From CAZTPH01 sp031552655 (lineage in GTDB: Bacteria > Pseudomonadota > Gammaproteobacteria > UBA9339), in NCBI GenBank assembly GCA_031552655.1, contig JAVBML010000052.1:1-30467 (forward strand): a DNA stretch of 30,467 bases. The letters run 5' to 3'. Made by a program: the position numbers and the translations under genes. Positions 1-7,549 of this stretch are shown one piece after another (the stretch's first letter is position 1; the number at the start of each line of letters is the position of its first letter). The notes beneath the pieces were generated by a model. It searched no databases. It was not told where the DNA came from and saw only the letters and a program-made list of their open reading frames with translations.

Positions 1-59
1 TAAAAATCTATACTCAGCGTTAAGTCATAGTAGCGTATTCCAGCTGCGGGACGGCCGAG
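1..59. repeat. 59-bp direct repeat, left copy
   Basis: The first 59 bases recur at 30409-30467 in the same orientation. Only one base differs: C at 15 against A at 30423. The repeat is richer in GC towards its right end, where it contains the short palindromes cagctg and cggccg. The octamer gcgttaag at 17-24 recurs at 75-82, just beyond the repeat. I find no convincing reading frame in it. It may extend leftwards beyond the window. It could be a dispersed repeat that broke the assembly, or the overlap of a circular molecule with one error. Confidence 0.9.
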
Positions 60-88
60 GCGAATTAACTTGCTGCGTTAAGACGAGT

Positions 89-117
89 ACGTTTAGGGGT
101 CACGATGGCCTAAACGT
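89..117. repeat. Inverted repeat: 9-bp stem, 11-nt loop
   Basis: Bases 89-97 (acgtttagg) are perfectly complementary to 109-117 (cctaaacgt), around an 11-nt loop. The structure lies about 70 bases upstream of the start of the unrecognised gene at 190. No T-run follows on either strand, so it does not look like an intrinsic terminator. It may be part of the larger repeat element that begins at position 1, or an mRNA leader structure. Confidence 0.6.
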
Positions 118-189
118 TTCACGAGTTAGCGGCACTCCTGAATCGGTCCTAAATTTTTAAAACCAAAAGATACCGTAGAGAAGGCAGAA

Positions 190-1047
190 ATGTCTGTTTT
201 GGCACGTACCGCTGCTACCGTTGTGGAAAAAACTATTACTAGCACTAACATAGGAAAGAGTAATCAAGGAGATAGCAAGGTTAATTCTGATACCATATTT
301 GAGGCATTGGCGGAAAAAAATAAATCCGAATACGATATCTTAGATAAAGTTATTGATGAGTTTGGTAGCGCCACATTGAGTGATTCTAAGCTATACAAAG
401 CTCTTCTTGAAAAAATGTTAGATTGGAAGATGAAAGATGATGTACCCAGTGCTATGAAAGTATTAGTACCAACGTTGGCTAAGGTTGTTACGGGTAATTT
501 TAATTTGATTAGCGTGCTCGGGACCTTTGAATATTATTTTACTACGACGATGTTGACTTCGTTTTTGCCAATTTTAGGTATTGCTAATCCTTGGGCAGGG
601 TTAATTGTTCATTTGGCTGGGAAGTTTGCAGTTCCATGGGTTCTCGATAGAATTAATACTAAATTTGCTAGCACTGTTTGTGGTGATTACTGTGACTCGG
701 AAGGAAAAATTAAGGTACCGGAGCAATTGGATTATATCGCACAGAGGTTTAACTATATCGTGGGAGGGATTAGTATGGTTTGGCATGGCAGCAAGCTAGT
801 GCAACACAGTTTAGAGTGGGCTATGGAATTGCTGTGGCCTGAGACGACAGATGCTACGAGAGATTTATCTTTTGAATCTAATTCCGTTTTGACAATACCT
901 AAGGCCACAACCCCCAAGGCAAAAATACCAAATGTTCTTTTATCCCTCGAGCATGACCAGAAAAAATTAGATTTTGTAGAAAATAAAGAAGATACGATAA
1001 CAACTCCCCGTGGTAGTCCTGAAGTTCATTGTGATAATGATTTGTAA
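190..1047 (+). CDS. Hypothetical protein with central hydrophobic region
   Basis: I do not recognise this 285-aa protein. The ATG at 190 has a good Shine-Dalgarno sequence (agaagg) just upstream. Residues 1-95 are polar and helical in character, with many Lys, Asp and Glu. Residues about 95-155 are strongly hydrophobic, including a run around FLPILGIANPWAG (125-137), and could be one or two membrane segments. Residues 164-168 hold a CGDYC motif. The C-terminal 60 residues are low in hydrophobicity, rich in Pro, Thr and Lys, and probably disordered. There is no typical signal peptide. It stands alone next to the left repeat and converges on cca. An exported or effector-like role is possible but unsupported. 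The length and the Shine-Dalgarno sequence make it likely to be a real gene. Confidence 0.7.
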   Translation: MSVLARTAATVVEKTITSTNIGKSNQGDSKVNSDTIFEALAEKNKSEYDILDKVIDEFGSATLSDSKLYKALLEKMLDWKMKDDVPSAMKVLVPTLAKVVTGNFNLISVLGTFEYYFTTTMLTSFLPILGIANPWAGLIVHLAGKFAVPWVLDRINTKFASTVCGDYCDSEGKIKVPEQLDYIAQRFNYIVGGISMVWHGSKLVQHSLEWAMELLWPETTDATRDLSFESNSVLTIPKATTPKAKIPNVLLSLEHDQKKLDFVENKEDTITTPRGSPEVHCDNDL

Positions 1048-1098
1048 GTGTATTAAATAACTTACTGGGCAAAAATCAAAAATTAACCAATTTTATTC

Positions 1099-2196
1099 CT
1101 ATTTTTGTTCCAAAGCTTTAACTCTTAGGTCATGTAAAATTTGAGATAGTTTTTTTTCATAGTTTTGAGCCGTGGTTTTATTCCCAGTATCTAGGCGAAT
1201 GTCTTTAGTGGTTTCATAGGATTGTTGTAGAATATTTTGGAATTTGTTCCTTGGTTTTTTTTCCGCGGTGCAAATGGAATATACTAAAAGTATTTGTTGA
1301 AATCTAAGGGGACGCCGGTAAGCATCCATCTGTTCTAACAGAGCTACGGTTAGCTTGGGAGAGAGAATTATTTTTTTTAGTCGATCTCTTAACTTTATAG
1401 ATACCAGGGCAAGATCACGGTAGCAACGAGGAACTTTGTAGCGGTTGCATAGGGCGGTGATTTCTGCACCATGGAGATTGGTTGCTAAGCTTGCAAAACG
1501 TATTATATCATTAGTTTCTAATTGCACTGCTCGACGCAGTGTGTCAATGATGGCTCTGAGGCGTTTAACCATAGGGGGGAATAATTTTGCCAGGGCACCG
1601 CAATTATTGAGTACCATGAAAAATTTTTCGGGATGATCCTCCCGGAGAGCTCGTATTAATTCTTGCCATACTCTTTCCGGTACCAGGGCATCAATTTCTC
1701 CGTTGGCGACCATAGATTGCATGAGTTCATTGGTTTTTCGGGAAATTTTGAAATTATCTAACCGAGCGGCAAACCTAGCTGCTCTGAGGATTCTAACGGG
1801 ATCTTCGCTGAAAGCAGGGGAGGTGTGGCGTAGAATTTTTTTTTTAAGATCCCGCATTCCTCCGTGGGGATCAATGATTCTTCCCGTTGCTGCATCCTCC
1901 GCCATGGCATTAATAGTAAGGTCACGGCGCTCCAGATCCTCTTCCAGGGTTACCGTTGGTTGTGCATGACAGGTAAAACCATAGTAGCCCCGGGCGATTT
2001 TTTTTTCGGTTCTTGCCAGGGCATATTCTTCATGGGTTTGGGGGTGTAGAAAAACGGGAAAATCCTTGCCAACTTTTTTAAAACCAAGGCGCAGCATTTC
2101 CTCAGCGGTGGATCCAACTACCACGTAGTCGCGTTCTTTGATGGGGCGACCTAGTAGTTTGTCACGTACCGCTCCTCCGACAAGATATATTTTCAT
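1099..2196 (-). CDS. cca: CCA-adding tRNA nucleotidyltransferase lacking the HD motif
   Basis: This class II nucleotidyltransferase adds or repairs the 3' CCA of tRNAs from CTP and ATP. The first 100 residues match the gammaproteobacterial enzyme closely: GGAVRD at 7-12, the catalytic ExD pair E21/D23 (D21/D23 in E. coli), FPVFLHPQTHEEYALARTE, then RRDLTINAMA. The EDPVRILRAARFAAR and PERVWQE motifs follow. At 365 aa it is shorter than the E. coli enzyme (412 aa). The HD phosphohydrolase region is degraded: where E. coli has CHDLGK, this protein has ATNLHG. Nucleotidyl transfer should be intact, while the phosphatase and cyclic phosphodiesterase activities are probably lost. A run of ten A residues in the sense strand lies inside the gene (1836-1845). 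It is divergent from psd. Confidence 0.93.
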   Translation of the reverse strand: MKIYLVGGAVRDKLLGRPIKERDYVVVGSTAEEMLRLGFKKVGKDFPVFLHPQTHEEYALARTEKKIARGYYGFTCHAQPTVTLEEDLERRDLTINAMAEDAATGRIIDPHGGMRDLKKKILRHTSPAFSEDPVRILRAARFAARLDNFKISRKTNELMQSMVANGEIDALVPERVWQELIRALREDHPEKFFMVLNNCGALAKLFPPMVKRLRAIIDTLRRAVQLETNDIIRFASLATNLHGAEITALCNRYKVPRCYRDLALVSIKLRDRLKKIILSPKLTVALLEQMDAYRRPLRFQQILLVYSICTAEKKPRNKFQNILQQSYETTKDIRLDTGNKTTAQNYEKKLSQILHDLRVKALEQK

Positions 2197-2314
2197 TATT
2201 TTGATCGCCCTTTTACTGTACTTGGATAATTTTATACACCACTGATCTCGGAATAGATTTTACCATGGAAATGAATACCATATCAGTATAAAATAATCCT
2301 TGGGAGATAAGCAA

Positions 2315-3163
2315 ATGACAATATCACTGATGTTACAATATTTAATGCCGCAGAGGTTGCTATCACGAATATTTGGGAAGATAGCTAGGTGTCGTATACC
2401 AAGTATAAAAAATTTCATTATAAAAAATTACTATAAATATTATAAAATAGATCTATCCGAAGCTCGAGAGGCTAATTACCGTAGCTATGGCAGTTTTGGA
2501 GAGTTTTTTACACGCGCATTGAAAGCTGAAGCCAGGCCCCTAGCTGCGGGTGATGATACCCTCCTTGCACCCGTAGATGGTACCATTTATCAGTTGGGTA
2601 GGATCCAGAGGGAGCAGATAATCTATGCTAAGGGTAGGGGTTTCACTTTACAGCAGCTCCTGGGAAATAGCGAAGAAGCTCAATACTATGAAGGGGGAGC
2701 TTTCATGGTAATCTATCTATCACCGGCAGATTACCACCGCATTCACATGCCCCTGGAGGGAGAACTTCGCAATATGCGTTACATTCCCGGTGAGTTATTC
2801 TCCGTTAATCCTTCTGTGATTGATGGTATCCCCCAAGTTTTTGCTAGGAACGAGCGAGTTGTTACTAATTTTTCCTGTGCTCTGGGAGCCATGGCTTTGG
2901 TTTTTGTCGGTGCCATGATTGTAGGTAGCATTGAAACCGTTTGGTCAGATGCAGTGGTCAATCATGGAGTTAGAAAAATAACGGATTGGAATTACCAAGA
3001 TAAAAATATGAAATTTAGGCCCGGAGAGGAAATTGGGAGATTTAATTTAGGCTCCACGGTGATTCTACTTTTTCCCCGGGATATGGTGCGATTTAGTGAT
3101 CATTTAAATCCTCGCAGCAGGGTAAAAATGGGTGCCGCGCTGGGTAAATTTATTGCCCAATAA
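2315..3163 (+). CDS. psd: Phosphatidylserine decarboxylase proenzyme
   Basis: This enzyme makes phosphatidylethanolamine by decarboxylating phosphatidylserine at the inner membrane. The self-cleavage motif LGST is at about 245-248, where the Ser becomes the pyruvoyl group, so the chain splits into a large beta and a small alpha subunit. Other family landmarks are FFTR (64-67), APVDG (85-89) and SPADYHRIHMP (136-146), supplying the Asp and His of the processing triad. The length of 282 aa is normal. I start at the ATG at 2315: an in-frame TTG at 2300 lies directly before the Shine-Dalgarno sequence gggagat (2302-2308). The stop is followed after one base by the ksgA start, so the two are probably translated together. 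Confidence 0.95.
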   Translation: MTISLMLQYLMPQRLLSRIFGKIARCRIPSIKNFIIKNYYKYYKIDLSEAREANYRSYGSFGEFFTRALKAEARPLAAGDDTLLAPVDGTIYQLGRIQREQIIYAKGRGFTLQQLLGNSEEAQYYEGGAFMVIYLSPADYHRIHMPLEGELRNMRYIPGELFSVNPSVIDGIPQVFARNERVVTNFSCALGAMALVFVGAMIVGSIETVWSDAVVNHGVRKITDWNYQDKNMKFRPGEEIGRFNLGSTVILLFPRDMVRFSDHLNPRSRVKMGAALGKFIAQ

Positions 3164-3164
3164 A

Positions 3165-3941
3165 ATGCCATTACCATTCCATAAAAAAAAGTTTTTCGGG
3201 CAGCATTTTCTCCACGATCAACAAATTATTCATGACATAGTTGATAGCTTTGCCTTGAAATTTGATGATAGAGTTGTGGAAATCGGTCCTGGAGCTGGAG
3301 CATTGACCACCGTGCTATTGCAACGTTTAAAATTTTTAGATGCCATAGAAATTGACCAAGAGATAATTCCATTTTTGCAAAATAATTGTCACCACGTAGA
3401 CAATTTGCGTATTCACCATGCGGATGTGTTGAAATTCGATTTTCGACAGTTCAATGACATTAGGTTGGTTGGCAATTTACCCTATAATATTTCTACTCCC
3501 ATTCTTTTTCACTTGGTGAAAAATGTGGCATTTATCAGGGATATGAACTTTATGCTCCAGAGGGAAGTGGCCGAAAGAATTACGGCCACTGCGGGATCTA
3601 AGGTTTACGGTCGGCTAAGTGTCATGATGCAATATTATTTCGAGGTGAACTTGGGAATGCAAATACCAGCCACCGCTTTTACTCCTGAACCTAAAGTAAT
3701 CTCTTCCTTGGTTAGGTTCATTCCCAGATCCAGGACATTTTTTAATGGTGCGTTGCTAGGTAACATTGTGCGCGACGCTTTTAGTCAACGTCGTAAAACT
3801 TTGGCCAATGGATTAAAAAAATATATTACGGCGAAGCAACTGACGGCGCTTAATATTGATCCCTGTGCTCGTCCTGAAATTCTTACGGTTGACCAATTTG
3901 TCTGCATAGCTCGATGGTTGGAACAAAATCCTATAAACTAG
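3165..3941 (+). CDS. ksgA: 16S rRNA (A1518/A1519-N6,N6) dimethyltransferase
   Basis: KsgA dimethylates two adjacent adenosines near the 3' end of 16S rRNA during small-subunit maturation. It opens with KKKFFGQHFLHD, the family's N-terminal signature, then the SAM-binding motif VEIGPGAGALT and the catalytic NLPYNIS motif. FMLQREVAERI, YGRLSVMMQYY and the C-terminal FSQRRKTLANGLK follow. All match E. coli KsgA closely. I choose the ATG at 3165 (258 aa), which aligns with the E. coli start. The longer frame from a GTG at 3132 would overlap psd by 32 bases. No strong Shine-Dalgarno sequence precedes it, so translational coupling to psd is likely. It converges on nifJ with 16 bases between the stops. 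Confidence 0.95.
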   Translation: MPLPFHKKKFFGQHFLHDQQIIHDIVDSFALKFDDRVVEIGPGAGALTTVLLQRLKFLDAIEIDQEIIPFLQNNCHHVDNLRIHHADVLKFDFRQFNDIRLVGNLPYNISTPILFHLVKNVAFIRDMNFMLQREVAERITATAGSKVYGRLSVMMQYYFEVNLGMQIPATAFTPEPKVISSLVRFIPRSRTFFNGALLGNIVRDAFSQRRKTLANGLKKYITAKQLTALNIDPCARPEILTVDQFVCIARWLEQNPIN

Positions 3942-3957
3942 GAAAGTAAAATCTAGC

Positions 3958-6900
3958 TCATGAATCTATAATTTGCATGGTCGCCAGGGTTTTATATATT
4001 CTTAGACGCCTTGCTATGTCTTCCTGGGCAGCATTGATTAATTGCTCTGCCATTGTTGGGTTGTCACGCATGAGAATGCGATAGCGATTTTCGTTTTTGA
4101 TATATTCATTGAATGGAATGCTGGGATTTTCATAGTCCAACTGCAATGGATTTAAACCCATTTTGGTTCTTTCGGGATTAAAACGATAGAGGGGCCAGTA
4201 GCCACAGTTTACCGCTAATTTTTGCTGCTGCATGCCACGGTGCATCTCAATGCCATGGGTTATGCAGTGGCTATAGGCAATGATGATAGCTGGACCATCA
4301 TAGTTTTCTGCTTCATGAAATGATTTAATGGCTTGACTGGGATTTGCTCCCAGAGCAATGGAAGCAATATATACATTGCCATAGGACATGAACATTAATC
4401 CTAGATCTTTCTTAGCGCTACTCTTACCTCCGGCAGCAAATTTAACAACGGCTCCCCGCGGTGTAGCTTTGGAAGCTTGACCCCCGGTATTAGAATATAC
4501 TTCTGTGTCTAGCACCAACACTTTGACATTTTTGCCACTGGCTAATACGTGGTCCAACCCCCCGTAGCCGATATCATAGGCCCAGCCGTCACCACCTAGA
4601 ATCCAAATGCTTTGTCTTGCTAGGTGATCAATGAGAGATAGTAACAATTTACTCTCTCGAGCATTTATTTTATGTAAACATTTTTTAAGTTGGTGAATAT
4701 CTTCACGTTGGCTTGCAATTTCCAAAGCAGTTTTTTGCTCATTGCGTAGAATTTTATTAACTAACTCTTTGCGGGCAATTTTTTTTGCTAGTTTTTTTAA
4801 TAATTCCCTAGCTTGTTCCCGATGTTTTTCTACAGTGAGGAGAAAACCATAGCCGAATTCAGCGTTGTCTTCAAAGAGAGAGGCTCCAAATGCTGGGCCT
4901 CGTCCTTCTCCATTGGTAGTCCAGGGAATGGTTGGTAGATTACCACCGTAGGCTAGGGTGCAACCGCAGGCATCGGCGATGATTAATCGATCACCTATTA
5001 GTTGAGTTAGTAGTTTGATATAGGGTGTTTCACCGCAACCACTGCAGGCTCCACAAAATTCAAACATGGGGGGCCGGTGTTGCATACTCCTAGGGCTAAG
5101 TTTTTCTTCTTCTCGGGGTAATTGAGGCAAGTCATTAAAAAATGCCAGGGATTCCGCAGGGTTTTCCGCTTTGGGGTGCATTGCCAGTGCAACCTTGGGA
5201 GTTTTACTGCAAGGGCATATATCAATGCAGGCACCACAGCCGGTGCAGTCTTCGCCATAGATTTGCAGCGTGTAACAGGCTTGGTCTTTTTTATGATTGG
5301 AAGTTTCGAGGGAGGCATGGGGAAAATTTTGCGGGGCATGTTTTAGATGGTTCTTGGCATAGGATTTAGCACGAATGGCACTGTGGGGACAGGCCAGGGA
5401 GCAGAGACCACATTGGAGACAATTTTCCGCTATCCACCGGGGAGTTTCCAGGGCGATGCCACGTTTTTCCCAACGAGTGGTATTGGTGAGATAGGTACCA
5501 TCTGAAGGAAGGGCACTAACGGGTAGTTCGTTACCTTTGCCGGCGAGCATTTTTCCTAGAATATTTTTAACAAAGTCCGGGGCTTCGCTAGTAACTGCCG
5601 GTGTCAAATTAAGAGTGCCGGTGGCTTTGGCGGGGATTGAAATTTTGTGTAGATTGGCAAGGGCGTTGTCCACGGCGAGGTAGTTTTTTTGCACCACCAC
5701 TTCCCCCTTGGAGCCGTAGCTTTTTTTGATGAATTCCTTGATTTTTGTAATGGCTTGATTCGAGGCCATTAGCTTACTTAGAGCAAAGAAGCATGTTTGC
5801 ATTATGGTATTAATGTGATTTTTCATACCCGCGCTGTGGGCTATTTCATAGGCATCTATGGCGTACAGCTTTATTTTTTTAGCGATGATGGTTTCCTGCA
5901 ATGGTCTGGGCAATCTATCCCATATTTTGTCAGCTTCCAGAGAGCTATTTAGTAGCATAGTTGCTTCGCAAGCGGCATTCTCTTCCAGGGGAATTTTTTC
6001 AATAAAATTAAATTGATGAATTCCAATAAAATTTGCTTTCCTAATGAGATAGGGAGCTCTAATTTTATTTTTGCTGAATCTTAGGTGGGAAATAGTTTTG
6101 GAGCCGGTTTTTTTTGCGTCGTAGATAAAATATCCCTGGGCATAGAGATTGGTTTCTTCGCCAATGATTTTGATGGAATTTTTATTGGCACTAACGGTGC
6201 CATCGGAACCCAGACCGTAGAAAATGGCCTCATATGCCTCATTATTTATGAGGGTAAGATTAGCATCGTAGGGTAAGCTACTGTGGGTTACATCATCATT
6301 GATACCTATGGTAAAGTGGTTTTTTGGTGAGGTATTTTTCAATTCATTGAATATTCCCATTACCATGGCAGGGGTAAATTCTTTGGAAGCTATGCCAAAG
6401 CGGCCACCAATGAGTTTTATGTTATTTATATTTCCTTGGTTTTCTAATATTGTGGTGGCAACTTCGGTGTACAGCGGCTCTCCCGCCGCGCCTATCTCCT
6501 TAGCGCGATCCAATACAGCAATACTGCGGCAGCTATGGGGCAATGCTGCCAAAAAGTGTTGCTTGGGAAACGGCCTAAATAATCTAATTTTAACTAGACC
6601 AATCTTTTCATTTTTTGTAACCAGATAATCTATGCATTCTTCGATGGTATCGGTAGCGGAACCCATGGCAACGATTATCCTTTCGGCATGAGGATCGCCA
6701 TGGTATTCGATCAAGCTGTACTCTCTTCCCGTTAGCTCATAAAATTCCCTTAATGATTCTTCTAATATTTTAGGCAGTCTATCATAGTAGCCATTAATGG
6801 CTTCTCTTCCTTGGAAGTAGATGTCACTGTCCGCAACTACTCCTCGGGCCGTGGGATTATTGGGAGATAGTCTACGGGAACGCAGTGCCAAAAGAAGATT

Positions 6901-7500
6901 ATCGTCTACCATGGATCTAATGTGTTCATCCGTCAGCAATTCAATCTTTGCCACTTCGTGACTTGTGCGAAAACCATCAAAAAAATGTAGGAATGGGACG
7001 CGACTTTTTAGCGATGCTACCTGGGCAACCAAAGCCATGTCGTGAGTTTCCTGTACATTTGCCGAGGAGAGCATGGCAAAGCCTGTGGATCGCGTGGCAT
7101 AAACATCGGAATGGTCGCCGTAGATGGACATTCCTTGAAAAGCTAGAGTTCTCGTTGCCACGTGGAATACCGTGGGTAGTAATTCTCCGGCAATGCGAAA
7201 CATATTGGGCATCATAAGTAGCAAGCCCTGGGAGGAAGTAAAAGTTGTAACCAGGGCACCAGTTTGCAAAGCGCCGTGCATCGCTCCCGCAGCTCCTCCT
7301 TCACTTTGCATGGTTATAACCTGGGGAACCGTGTGCCAGATGTTTTGCTTACGTTGCGCTGACCATTGATCAGCTAATTCTCCCATGGAGGAAGCGGGGG
7401 TGATGGGATAAATGATGCATATTTCATTGGTACGATAGGCTACATATGCTGCCGCTTCATTGCCATCTAAGGTGGCGTAGTTGTTTGTTCGTTTTTTCAC
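3958..7500 (-). CDS. nifJ: Pyruvate:ferredoxin (flavodoxin) oxidoreductase
   Basis: This single-chain enzyme converts pyruvate and CoA to acetyl-CoA, CO2 and reduced ferredoxin or flavodoxin in the cytoplasm. At 1180 aa it has the usual length of the fused family. Domains in order: the pyrimidine-binding half with YPITPASSMGE near residue 31; the domain II region; a gamma-type EKR region around 415-490; a 2x[4Fe-4S] ferredoxin domain with CLQCGLCSLAC (~690) and CTGCGACIDIC (~750); then the thiamine-diphosphate domain with CGACSGCGE (~813), GDGWAYDIGYGG (~968) and NTGGQASKATPRG (~1000). The late Cys in SHCITHG (~1080) would complete the proximal cluster. The start is a GTG with an aagggg Shine-Dalgarno sequence. 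There is no C-terminal reductase domain, so it is not the NADP-linked form. No ferredoxin or flavodoxin gene is nearby. Confidence 0.95.
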   Translation of the reverse strand: MKKRTNNYATLDGNEAAAYVAYRTNEICIIYPITPASSMGELADQWSAQRKQNIWHTVPQVITMQSEGGAAGAMHGALQTGALVTTFTSSQGLLLMMPNMFRIAGELLPTVFHVATRTLAFQGMSIYGDHSDVYATRSTGFAMLSSANVQETHDMALVAQVASLKSRVPFLHFFDGFRTSHEVAKIELLTDEHIRSMVDDNLLLALRSRRLSPNNPTARGVVADSDIYFQGREAINGYYDRLPKILEESLREFYELTGREYSLIEYHGDPHAERIIVAMGSATDTIEECIDYLVTKNEKIGLVKIRLFRPFPKQHFLAALPHSCRSIAVLDRAKEIGAAGEPLYTEVATTILENQGNINNIKLIGGRFGIASKEFTPAMVMGIFNELKNTSPKNHFTIGINDDVTHSSLPYDANLTLINNEAYEAIFYGLGSDGTVSANKNSIKIIGEETNLYAQGYFIYDAKKTGSKTISHLRFSKNKIRAPYLIRKANFIGIHQFNFIEKIPLEENAACEATMLLNSSLEADKIWDRLPRPLQETIIAKKIKLYAIDAYEIAHSAGMKNHINTIMQTCFFALSKLMASNQAITKIKEFIKKSYGSKGEVVVQKNYLAVDNALANLHKISIPAKATGTLNLTPAVTSEAPDFVKNILGKMLAGKGNELPVSALPSDGTYLTNTTRWEKRGIALETPRWIAENCLQCGLCSLACPHSAIRAKSYAKNHLKHAPQNFPHASLETSNHKKDQACYTLQIYGEDCTGCGACIDICPCSKTPKVALAMHPKAENPAESLAFFNDLPQLPREEEKLSPRSMQHRPPMFEFCGACSGCGETPYIKLLTQLIGDRLIIADACGCTLAYGGNLPTIPWTTNGEGRGPAFGASLFEDNAEFGYGFLLTVEKHREQARELLKKLAKKIARKELVNKILRNEQKTALEIASQREDIHQLKKCLHKINARESKLLLSLIDHLARQSIWILGGDGWAYDIGYGGLDHVLASGKNVKVLVLDTEVYSNTGGQASKATPRGAVVKFAAGGKSSAKKDLGLMFMSYGNVYIASIALGANPSQAIKSFHEAENYDGPAIIIAYSHCITHGIEMHRGMQQQKLAVNCGYWPLYRFNPERTKMGLNPLQLDYENPSIPFNEYIKNENRYRILMRDNPTMAEQLINAAQEDIARRLRIYKTLATMQIIDS

Positions 7501-7549
7501 CGGTAACCCCTTGCTCAGTTAATAAAGATTTACTCTATTATCTATATAT

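Noticed and set aside
1078..1094. aaaatt-aacc-aatttt hairpin between the 285-aa gene and cca, considered as a two-way terminator
   Set aside because: The stem is six A-T pairs only, too weak for an intrinsic terminator, and T-runs are common throughout this AT-rich sequence.
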